Assembly (NCBI GenBank): GCA_030042375.1
Contig: JASHZU010000279.1
Location: forward strand, 1-6,923
Source of the DNA: Verrucomicrobiia bacterium
GTDB taxonomy: Bacteria; Verrucomicrobiota; Verrucomicrobiae; Limisphaerales; UBA11358
DNA: 6,923 nt
Direction: 5' to 3'
Position numbers and translations under genes: made by a program. The notes under the pieces were generated by a model that saw nothing but the letters and a program-made list of their open reading frames with translations, was not told where the DNA came from and did no database searches. Within the stretch, counting starts at the first letter, position 1. Every line of letters begins with the position of its first letter. Shown piece by piece: positions 1 through 5,749 of this stretch.

Positions 1-3000
1 CCTGGAGGCCGTTGCCAATGGATTGCAAGGATCCGGAGAGCACACCATTGGTGCCATCGAGGTGGAGCGTGTACAACGTTGTGGAAATGTTGGTGATACC
101 GCCGCTCACCACCATTCCCGCATTGCCGGAATTGAGGATGGAATTTCCAGTCAGGACCATCGGCACGTTGTCGGTTTGGACAACCGATGACTGGTTCAGG
201 ACATTGCTGACAATGCTGATGTAATTGCCATTCAGGTCAAATGAACCTGCGCCGGGCAGGAAGGTGATTTCGTTGTATAATGTCCCGGCAGGCGTGTCGT
301 TGGTATTAACGAGGCGGTTATTGCCAGCGAAATACAGGTTGTCATTCGCGGAAACAGTGACCCCATTCCAGTTGGCGGGATCGCTCCAGAAGTTGTCAGT
401 GGTGCTGTCGCCGTTCCAGACCGGCGGACCACCCGTGGCGGTAAGAGTAATGCTGTTGGCGGTAGTACTCAGCGTGAAGTTATAACCATTCACAGAAGGA
501 ACATTAATTTCGGAAACATTGCCGGCGGCGATGGTACCGCCGAAGGTAACGAGAGTGTAAGGCACGTTATCCTGTAGAATTCCAGTGGGATTGATATTGA
601 TTGTGCCGCCGTTGATATTGACATTGCCTTTGACCGCAATCAAATCGTTCAACCCGCTGCCGATCGTGGGATTGTTAGTCAAATTAAACGTCAAAGTGCC
701 GCTTGATTCGAGTGTAAACGTGCTAACCGTCAGGGTGGTGGGCTGGCTGGCAGTGCCCGGCTCAACTATGCCGCTGTTATCAAGCAGGTTGCTGATGACA
801 CCCGAGCCGCTCACTAAACCGGAGTTGGATACATTCGTGCCGACAAAACCAGCTACATTCAACGTGCCGGCCCCGTCCACCGTGACGCCACCGGCAGCAT
901 CTAGGATATTGCTCACAGTCATCTTGCCGGTATGGACTTCGACGCCGCCGCTAAAGGCGCTGTTGTTACCACTCAGAATCACCAGGTTGGTGCCGGTTTC
1001 CTCGTAAAGGACCGGAAGAGTGCCGCTGGTGCTATTGGGAACTCCGATTAGCGTTCCGGCCAGGTTCAGCGAGCCACCGGCAGGATCCACATAGCAATCA
1101 GCTGTATTATCGCTGTTGCTCAGGGTAATGCTGCCAACGATCGTGTTGTTGCCAGCGCCATTATCAAGGATGCCGCCATCGTTGATAACAATGAGTTTGT
1201 TCAATTGATTCGTGGCGTCATAAATTTCAAATGTCCCGATCGTGCTAAACGAATTGCCCTCGATGATCAGGGTGTCAGCCGGATTGCCCAGGCAGGTGCA
1301 ATTGCCTTCGAAATCCAGCGTGCCGTTTTGGACGTCAATATTGGCCAGGGCCGGATCCACCGTCGTGCTGACGATACCGATGAATTGAGAGCCGACCTTC
1401 GTCAAATTATAAGCATTGCCGCCGGTGCTTAATACCGCATTGGTCGTGCTGGCCGCATCACCGTTGGGCGAGCGCAAATCCCAGCGGCCCAGCGCCGCGC
1501 CGAAGGTGGTGTTGCCCGTTAGGGTGATATTGGTCAAGGCCGGAAAGACAGTCGTGGAGGAATCGTTATCAATCGCGCCCAAGCCGGTGTTGTTGTCACC
1601 ACTGCCACTGACGACAATCTTATTCCAGTTGGTCGCGGCATAGCCGTGCAGGTCGAGCGACGAACCGCTGGCGATGGTGGTCGTGTTATTCGTGCCCAGG
1701 GCGTCGTAACTGCCCAGTTCCAGGGTGCTGTTATTATTAATCGTAACATTTCCAGTAAAGGTATTGGAACCGCTGACCGTGAGAGTATCAGCGCCTTCTT
1801 CGGTCAGGGAACCGCTGCCGGAAATATTGTTGGCAAAGACTTGGCTGTTGCCCGGGTTATCAAAGACCAGCGCGCCGTTGTTTACTACGGGGCCGCTGCC
1901 CAATGTGCCGGTGCTGTCGGCATTGCCCACTTGGACCGTGCCGTTGCTGATGCTGTTCTGGCCGGTATAGTTGTTGTTGATATCCATGATCAATGTGCCC
2001 GAACCTTCCTTGATCAAGCCGGTGTTGCCGTTAATCGAACCTCCGCTGGTGAACTTATATTGCGCGGTGGCCAGCCCGGTCGTATTGCTGACAATGATGC
2101 TTCCCGGCGAAACAGTCGAGACATTGACATTGGTCGCATCCAGGCCAGTGGCGCTGTTGTCGAAGCGGACAAAATCTCCATCTTCATAATCCAGGCCGCC
2201 TTGCCATTCTACCTGGCCATCAGACCAGGAGCTACTGCCGCCGGCATCACCGTTCCAAATCAGCGAGGCTCCCACAATCGTCAATTGGATGCTGGCATTG
2301 ACCATGCCATTGGTGTTGTCCACGACACTCACTGGCAACAAATAACTGCCTGCCGCCGTCGTATTGGCCGGGGTCAGGGAATTGGTGTAGGTATTTATAC
2401 CGGCAGCCAGGGAGGAATTTTTAATCAAAGTGATACTGCCTGAGCCACCCACGGAGGAGGCATTAACCGTAATGTTGTAGGGCGCCTGTCCATTGGTGAC
2501 GGTGACGCTGAGCACGGTGTTCTGGTACCGTGTGATGCTTGGGGGAGTCGCCATGGCCGTAATGACTCCCAGCGGCGGCGACGAACCCACCACCAGGTCA
2601 AGCGCGCCGTTATTGATTTGGAAGGAAGCATACTGTCCCGCCGCAAGGCCGCCCCCGGTTATCGTCGCAGTGAATGGGGCCACACCGCCAACTGTCCCGC
2701 CACTGCCGCTTGTGGCGTTGGCGATGATAGTATAAGTGCCCGCCGTCAGAGCCGCGCCGGTATTATTGATGGTGATGCTTGTCAAAGAAGACAGTGTCAG
2801 CGCGCCGTTGGTGCTAATCAGGGAGGCTTTTCCCGCCGTATAATTCAGGGAGAGTGCCCCTGAGCCGGTGTTCAGATTGCCGCCAATCAATCCTGCGGAA
2901 GCGCTGTTGCTGATGACCTGGCCGGAGGCCAGAGTGTAAGAGGAAAGCTGCGAAACATCAAATAACCCGCCGGCGCCCAGGATGATATTGGGGCTGGCAA

Positions 3001-4072
3001 GAGAACCCTGCCCGGTGAGTTGTAATGTCGATCCGCTGTTGATGGTCGTATTGCCGGTGTAGGTTTCAGAATTTGCCAACTGGAGAATGCCGGCGCCGGC
3101 GGCGATAAGGCCATTACCTGCACCGCCAATTACGCCGCCGATCGTCAGGGTATTGGCATTAACGGTGATGACCGGGTTGTTTGTCGCCAGAGTTACGCTA
3201 TTGTTGCCAATGGAGAGACTGCTGCTGCCAATAAAGGTAAAGCTGTTGCTGATGACATAGACACCGGCGGCGCCAAGGTTGAGCGTGACGTTCCCACCAG
3301 CCAGGTTGTCAATCGTTCCACCGTTCCATATAAATTTGCTGCCAGAGACGATGAAATCTGCAAAGGCATCGTTCGCCGCCGACACGGTCATGATTTGCAG
3401 GGCGCCGGCGGTCAACGAGAAGGAGGCGCTGGAAGAGTCGCCGTAGTTGCTGGTGACGCTTTGGCTCAACTGCACTGTGCCCCCGGGCATGTTCATTGTC
3501 ACCGCAGCGTTATCATTGGCCATGAAAGCGTCTGAGAACACAATCGTGCCGCCGCCGGCCAGGGTGGTTGCCTCGCTGTTCCAATTCCAGCCATTGTTGT
3601 TCTGGGTACTGGCCCAGGTCAATGTGGCGCCCGCATTCACCGTGCAGGTAAAGGGGTTGGCATCGCTGTGCGAATTCTTGCCGCTGCCAGTGAAGGTGAC
3701 ATTTATATTGGCGCTGCTATTGGGGCTGTAAATAAGAATGCTCCCAGGTTCAACCTCGGCATCAGAAGAGGTTTCGTTAATGGTGACATTGCAGCCATCC
3801 CAGGTCGTGTCCGTTGCACTGCTGCCCACAGTTAGTATGTCGCCATTGGCGCCGAAAGCCCCCCCTGCCGATGTTTCTGACGTGGTGCTCCAGCAAACAT
3901 TGTTTTGGGCAGTGCCGCTGTAAGGTGGACCGGAGAAGCCGGAGGCATCGGTGACCAAATAACAGGTAGTTGCCGCATATGCCGATTGGGCAGCCAGCCA
4001 GGCCAGCACCATGGGCACGAAAAGAGTGGCAGGCAGTCGCGTTAAGACGGTTTTAGCGAATTGTTTTTTCAT
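1..4072 (-). CDS. Giant secreted autotransporter-associated beta-strand (PATR) repeat protein, C-terminus beyond window
   Basis: The minus-strand frame starting with the ATG whose first base is 4072 stays open to the window edge. I read it codon by codon and found no stop, giving at least 1357 residues. Residues 1-33 are a signal peptide. Residues 34 to about 325 are a beta-rich, Gly/Asn/Ser/Thr-rich region with four cysteines (37, 60, 94, 143). PATR-type repeats follow at about 326-353, 686-717, 755-787 and 1024-1055, with the family pattern G-x-G-x-L-x-L-x(3)-N-x-[YF]-[TS]-G-x-T-x-I-x-x-G. An Ig-like stretch lies at about 505-603. Modules beginning W-N-G-D start at W606 and W1219. A segment with S-G-S-G-V-I-S-N and V-E-P-G at 1088-1107 resembles the close of passenger-type beta-helices. 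Lys and Arg are scarce after the signal peptide. Proteins of this family are exported and are predicted to form long beta-solenoids on or outside the cell; many in Verrucomicrobiota end in a sorting signal, but here the end is unseen. The role as adhesin or scaffold is inference. No Shine-Dalgarno precedes the start. Confidence 0.88.
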   Translation of the reverse strand, partial: MKKQFAKTVLTRLPATLFVPMVLAWLAAQSAYAATTCYLVTDASGFSGPPYSGTAQNNVCWSTTSETSAGGAFGANGDILTVGSSATDTTWDGCNVTINETSSDAEVEPGSILIYSPNSSANINVTFTGSGKNSHSDANPFTCTVNAGATLTWASTQNNNGWNWNSEATTLAGGGTIVFSDAFMANDNAAVTMNMPGGTVQLSQSVTSNYGDSSSASFSLTAGALQIMTVSAANDAFADFIVSGSKFIWNGGTIDNLAGGNVTLNLGAAGVYVISNSFTFIGSSSLSIGNNSVTLATNNPVITVNANTLTIGGVIGGAGNGLIAAGAGILQLANSETYTGNTTINSGSTLQLTGQGSLASPNIILGAGGLFDVSQLSSYTLASGQVISNSASAGLIGGNLNTGSGALSLNYTAGKASLISTNGALTLSSLTSITINNTGAALTAGTYTIIANATSGSGGTVGGVAPFTATITGGGLAAGQYASFQINNGALDLVVGSSPPLGVITAMATPPSITRYQNTVLSVTVTNGQAPYNITVNASSVGGSGSITLIKNSSLAAGINTYTNSLTPANTTAAGSYLLPVSVVDNTNGMVNASIQLTIVGASLIWNGDAGGSSSWSDGQVEWQGGLDYEDGDFVRFDNSATGLDATNVNVSTVSPGSIIVSNTTGLATAQYKFTSGGSINGNTGLIKEGSGTLIMDINNNYTGQNSISNGTVQVGNADSTGTLGSGPVVNNGALVFDNPGNSQVFANNISGSGSLTEEGADTLTVSGSNTFTGNVTINNNSTLELGSYDALGTNNTTTIASGSSLDLHGYAATNWNKIVVSGSGDNNTGLGAIDNDSSTTVFPALTNITLTGNTTFGAALGRWDLRSPNGDAASTTNAVLSTGGNAYNLTKVGSQFIGIVSTTVDPALANIDVQNGTLDFEGNCTCLGNPADTLIIEGNSFSTIGTFEIYDATNQLNKLIVINDGGILDNGAGNNTIVGSITLSNSDNTADCYVDPAGGSLNLAGTLIGVPNSTSGTLPVLYEETGTNLVILSGNNSAFSGGVEVHTGKMTVSNILDAAGGVTVDGAGTLNVAGFVGTNVSNSGLVSGSGVISNLLDNSGIVEPGTASQPTTLTVSTFTLESSGTLTFNLTNNPTIGSGLNDLIAVKGNVNINGGTININPTGILQDNVPYTLVTFGGTIAAGNVSEINVPSVNGYNFTLSTTANSITLTATGGPPVWNGDSTTDNFWSDPANWNGVTVSANDNLYFAGNNRLVNTNDTPAGTLYNEITFLPGAGSFDLNGNYISIVSNVLNQSSVVQTDNVPMVLTGNSILNSGNAGMVVSGGITNISTTLYTLHLDGTNGVLSGSLQSIGNGLQ
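285..418 (-). other. W-N-G-D module start, copy 2 (residues 1219 to ~1263)
   Basis: The segment begins W1219-N-G-D-S, then F-W-S-D-P-A-N-W-N-G, then a strand ending N-L-Y-F-A-G. The W-N-G-D, W-S-D and N-W spacing mirrors copy 1, and the N-L-Y-F corresponds to the D-F-V-R-F-D of copy 1. It follows a segment that resembles the closing part of the preceding module (S-G-S-G ... V-E-P-G and D-L-I-A-V-K-G-N-V-N-I), so a third module starts here and continues off the left edge. Confidence 0.6.
908..1003 (-). repeat. Diverged PATR-type repeat 4 (residues 1024-1055)
   Basis: The segment begins E-E-T-G-T-N-L-V-I-L-S-G-N-N-S and continues A-F-S-G-G-V-E-V-H-T-G-K-M-T-V-S-N. The spacing of the S-G-N-N, F-S-G-G and final T-G-K-M-T-V elements matches the family, but the Y-T-G core has become F-S-G. 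This is a weaker match than repeats 1-3. Confidence 0.6.
1712..1810 (-). repeat. PATR-type beta-strand repeat 3 (residues 755-787)
   Basis: The segment reads S-L-T-E-E-G-A-D-T-L-T-V-S-G-S-N-T-F-T-G-N, then V-T-I-N-N-N-S-T-L-E-L-G. It follows N-N-I-S-G-S-G, a common lead-in to this repeat. The next residues (D-A-L-G-T-N-T-T-T-I) resemble the following strand of the solenoid. It lies about 37 residues after repeat 2, so repeats 2 and 3 are nearly tandem. Confidence 0.8.
1922..2017 (-). repeat. PATR-type beta-strand repeat 2 (residues 686-717)
   Basis: The segment begins L-I-K-E-G-S-G-T-L, continues through N-N-N-Y-T-G-Q-N-S-I-S-N-G and ends T-V-Q-V-G-N. It matches the family core (K-x-G-x-G-T-L ... 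Y-T-G ... I-x-x-G-T-[VL]-x-[VL]-G) and sits about 47 residues after the W-N-G-D start of the second module. Confidence 0.8.
2156..2257 (-). other. W-N-G-D module start, copy 1 (residues 606-639)
   Basis: The translated segment starts W606-N-G-D, is followed by S-S-S-W-S-D and a further W, then a D-F-V-R-F-D-N strand. Such Trp-rich openings commonly begin a new solenoid module in large repeat proteins of this type. It aligns with the second copy, which starts at W1219, through W-N-G-D, W-S-D and a later W about 16-18 residues on. The two starts are 613 residues apart, which suggests a long-period module structure. Confidence 0.6.
2264..2560 (-). other. Ig-like beta-sandwich candidate inside the repeat protein (residues ~505-603)
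   Basis: Between the first repeat region and the second W-N-G-D module lies a stretch of about 100 residues with alternating hydrophobic strands and less of the Gly-rich solenoid pattern. It includes L-S-V-T-V-T-N-G-Q-A-P-Y and, near the end, A-A-G-S-Y-L-L-P-V-S-V-V-D followed by I-Q-L-T-I-V. The V-T-x-T-N-G-x-A-P-Y opening and S-V-x-D-x-x-G ending are typical of bacterial Ig-like or PKD-like domains used as spacers. The boundaries are approximate and the fold is inferred. Confidence 0.5.
3014..3097 (-). repeat. PATR-type beta-strand repeat 1 (residues 326-353)
   Basis: The translated segment runs from G-A-G-I-L-Q-L through N-S-E-T-Y-T-G-N-T-T-I-N-S-G to S-T-L-Q-L-T. It is the clearest match in the window to the autotransporter-associated beta-strand repeat consensus, with the Y-T-G core and the closing G-x-L-x-L strand. 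It is preceded by I-G-G-V-I-G-G-A-G-N-G-L, the usual lead-in for this repeat. Confidence 0.8.
3974..4072 (-). other. Signal peptide of the giant repeat protein
   Basis: The first 33 residues have a basic N-region (M-K-K-Q-F-A-K, plus R12), a hydrophobic core around residues 15-28 (A-T-L-F-V-P-M-V-L-A-W-L-A-A), and an A-Y-A motif at 31-33 followed by A-T-T-C. This fits Sec export with signal peptidase I cleavage after A33. C37 is four residues into the mature chain and lacks a lipobox before it, so a lipoprotein is unlikely. The signal peptide also fixes the start at 4072. Confidence 0.85.
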
Positions 4073-4270
4073 AATTGCTGTTTGGTTTTATTTAATTTTA
4101 AAGTTTCTTGGAAGTTGTTGGGCTGTTTACGGCGCAGTTTATGCCGCCGACGGCTGGTTGAGGCATGCCTTTATTCATGGGGACACTGCTGTCGTTTGTC
4201 GTTTTTTAGGAACCAACAGAATATAATATGTTTTTAAACTGTTCGGTATCTCCCATTCTGGGGACAAAGG

Positions 4271-4292
4271 GTTCTAGAACGTGGGATAGAAC
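4271..4292. promoter_or_regulatory. Perfect palindrome GTTCTAGAAC plus an extra TAGAAC half-site, possible operator
   Basis: GTTCTAGAAC at 4271-4280 is a perfect 10-bp inverted repeat. A second TAGAAC follows at 4287-4292, exactly 12 bp after the first TAGAAC (4275-4280). GTTCTA can therefore pair with either half-site. The site lies about 32 bp upstream of the proposed -35 element, where an activator or a shared divergent regulator could bind. The regulator is unknown, and a 10-bp palindrome can occur by chance. Confidence 0.35.
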
Positions 4293-4323
4293 ATGCATGG
4301 CCCGGATTTTTGGCCGGTGCGGA

Positions 4324-4351
4324 TTGACTTTGTTCCCGCGCAACTTATAAA
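4324..4351 (+). promoter_or_regulatory. Candidate sigma70-type promoter for the fucosidase-esterase pair
   Basis: TTGACT at 4324-4329 matches the -35 consensus at five of six positions. TATAAA at 4346-4351 matches the -10 consensus at five of six positions. They are separated by 16 bp. Transcription would begin near 4358, leaving only about nine bases before the ATG at 4367, with no Shine-Dalgarno in that leader. If this promoter is used, the mRNA is nearly leaderless. Confidence 0.45.
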
Positions 4352-4366
4352 TTCACAACTTCACTC

Positions 4367-5749
4367 ATGCATTTTAGATTTGTCCTGGTCCTCGCTTTAT
4401 TGGCCGCACTTAACCTCCGGGCGCAAAACATTGCTCTCCCCGCGCCGCCGCAGGACACACCTATCAGCGCTGCGCCGGACGCCGTGACCGCGCAACGGCT
4501 GGCCTGGTGGACCGATGCGCGGTTCGGGATGTTCATTCATTGGGGGTTGTATTCGCAGGACGGTTGTTTTTATAAAGGCACCAATGGCGGCAGCGAGCAC
4601 ATGATGCAGCATTTGCAAATCCCGCTGGCCGAATATGCGAAAATCGCGGACGTCTTCGATCCGACCAATTTCAACGCCGATGAAATCGCCGACCTCGCCC
4701 AATATGCCGGCATGAAATACATCATCTTCACCAGCAAGCATCACGACGGGTTTGCGATGTTTGACAGCGAAAGCAACGATTACAACGTCGTCCAACGTAC
4801 GCCATGGCATCGCGACCCGGTGGCCGAGTTGGCCGACGCATGCCGCCGGAAAGGATTGATGTTCGGCGTTTATTATTCACTCGGCCGCGATTGGGCTGAT
4901 CCCGATGTGCCGACCAAAAACGGCTACCGTAGCAACACCTGGGATTATCCCAATGAGAACAAAAAAGTTTTCGCCAAATATTTCGAGCGCAAGGTCAAAC
5001 CGCAAATCACCGAACTGCTGACGCATTACGGCCCGATTGCGGTGGTGTGGTTCGACACGCCGGAGGAAATCTCCCCCGCCGAGAGCCAGGAACTGGTGAA
5101 CCTCATCCATAAACTCCAGCCCAACTGTATCGTCAATTCCCGCGTCGGCCATGGCCTGGGTGATTACAATGTTTCGGAACAAAAGATTCCGGGAAGCAGC
5201 TCCGTCCAGCCGTGGGAAACCTGTATGACGCTGAACGGCCATTGGGCTTATTTCAAGGGCGATGAAAAATGGAAGCCGCCTGTCACCGTCATCCACAACC
5301 TTGTGGACATTGTCAGCAAAGGCGGGAATTATTTATTGAACATCGGCCCGACCGGGACCGGCGCTGTTCCGCAAGGCGCCGTCAAGGATTTGCAGGCGGT
5401 GGGCGCCTGGATGGCGGTGAATGGCAAATCGATTTACGGCACGACCGCCAGCCCGTTGCCACAGCCGTCATGGGGACGGATTACCCAAAAAGAAGGTGTT
5501 GTGGGATTTACGTTTGGGTCGTCCAGAGCCACCCCAGAAACGACATATTACCTGCATGTTTTTGATTGGCCCAAAGACGGGAAATTAATCGTGCCGGGAC
5601 TGGGTGGACCTATCGCGACGGCATGTTTTTTGGCGTCTAAAGGTAGCCCGCCGTTGACCCTGATCGATGGCAATCCCGTAGAAATTAAATTGCCTCCTAA
5701 ACCCACAGACCCCATTGATACCGTCATTGTTTTACAAAAATATGATTAA
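4367..5749 (+). CDS. Secreted GH29-family alpha-L-fucosidase
   Basis: The 460-residue product matches glycoside hydrolase family 29, which releases terminal alpha-linked L-fucose with retention of configuration. Residues 1-19 are a signal peptide (hydrophobic core F-V-L-V-L-A-L-L-A-A-L, likely cleavage L-R-A|Q), so the enzyme works in the periplasm or outside. The (beta/alpha)8 catalytic domain covers about 40-360. Its hallmarks are A-R-F-G-M-F-I-H-W-G at 51-60, K-H-H-D-G-F at 124-129, G-V-Y-Y-S at 167-171 and W-F-D at 228-230. D230 in W-F-D is the expected catalytic nucleophile. E284 in P-W-E-T is a candidate for the poorly conserved acid/base, which is inference. The G-G-N-Y-L-L-N-I-G-P segment at 319-328 is typical of the family. 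Residues ~360-460 would form the usual C-terminal beta-sandwich. Length is normal and no motif is missing. The start is fixed by the signal peptide. The stop overlaps the next gene, implying coexpression. Substrate linkage and GH29 subfamily cannot be set by eye. Confidence 0.93.
   Translation: MHFRFVLVLALLAALNLRAQNIALPAPPQDTPISAAPDAVTAQRLAWWTDARFGMFIHWGLYSQDGCFYKGTNGGSEHMMQHLQIPLAEYAKIADVFDPTNFNADEIADLAQYAGMKYIIFTSKHHDGFAMFDSESNDYNVVQRTPWHRDPVAELADACRRKGLMFGVYYSLGRDWADPDVPTKNGYRSNTWDYPNENKKVFAKYFERKVKPQITELLTHYGPIAVVWFDTPEEISPAESQELVNLIHKLQPNCIVNSRVGHGLGDYNVSEQKIPGSSSVQPWETCMTLNGHWAYFKGDEKWKPPVTVIHNLVDIVSKGGNYLLNIGPTGTGAVPQGAVKDLQAVGAWMAVNGKSIYGTTASPLPQPSWGRITQKEGVVGFTFGSSRATPETTYYLHVFDWPKDGKLIVPGLGGPIATACFLASKGSPPLTLIDGNPVEIKLPPKPTDPIDTVIVLQKYD
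5742..5749 (+). promoter_or_regulatory. Start/stop overlap ATGATTAA coupling fucosidase and esterase
   Basis: The esterase ATG (5742-5744) lies inside the fucosidase gene, whose TAA is at 5747-5749. The genes therefore share eight bases in different frames. No Shine-Dalgarno precedes the ATG (the upstream bases are TTTTACAAAAAT), so termination-reinitiation by the ribosome that finished the fucosidase is the likely way the esterase is made. Confidence 0.7.

Larger units (their letters stand above)
4073..4366. other. Divergent intergenic region between repeat protein and fucosidase
   Basis: This 294-bp stretch separates the start codons of two divergently transcribed genes, so both promoters should lie here. 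A+T-rich parts sit next to the repeat-protein start (about 4079-4108) and at about 4220-4240. It also holds a palindrome with an additional half-site (4271-4292) and a sigma70-like promoter reading toward the fucosidase (4324-4351). I found no convincing -35/-10 pair for the repeat protein and no RNA gene. A plus-strand open frame that crosses into this region from 4011 does not look like a gene. Confidence 0.7.

Noticed and set aside
585..1007. 140-codon plus-strand open frame
   Set aside because: Low-complexity hydrophobic translation rich in Pro, Leu and Val, typical of the antisense of Gly/Asn/Thr repeats. It starts inside the repeat gene with no promoter or ribosome site.
1646..2443. 265-codon plus-strand open frame, antisense to the repeat protein
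   Set aside because: It is exactly codon-aligned to the minus-strand frame, begins with GTG and shows no recognisable domain or signal. The opposite strand has clear PATR and W-N-G-D motifs. Absence of stops is a by-product of the codons used for Asn, Gly, Thr and Ser.
1..4072. Repetitive look of the left part as a CRISPR array or DNA tandem repeat
   Set aside because: There is no repeated unit of constant length with unique spacers; similarity is at the protein level (degenerate beta-strand repeats), and the frame is continuous.
4011..4226. 71-codon plus-strand open frame crossing the repeat-protein start and the intergenic region
   Set aside because: It overlaps the signal-peptide coding region in antisense, has no ribosome site and resembles no known small protein. 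Its hydrophobic stretch comes from the antisense of A/T-rich upstream DNA.
4222..4227. Perfect TATAAT hexamer on the plus strand
   Set aside because: No acceptable -35 hexamer at 16-18 bp and no extended -10 TG; it lies in an A+T-rich patch where chance matches are expected. Reading it in reverse for the divergent gene also gave no -35 partner.
4397..5296. Two minus-strand open frames (137 and 139 codons) within the fucosidase gene
   Set aside because: Both are antisense to an intact GH29 gene with all its motifs and have no recognisable protein features.
5715..5741. TTG start that would add nine residues to the esterase
   Set aside because: The extra residues would precede the signal peptide and deepen the overlap with the fucosidase; the ATG at 5742 gives a normal signal peptide and a typical coupled overlap.
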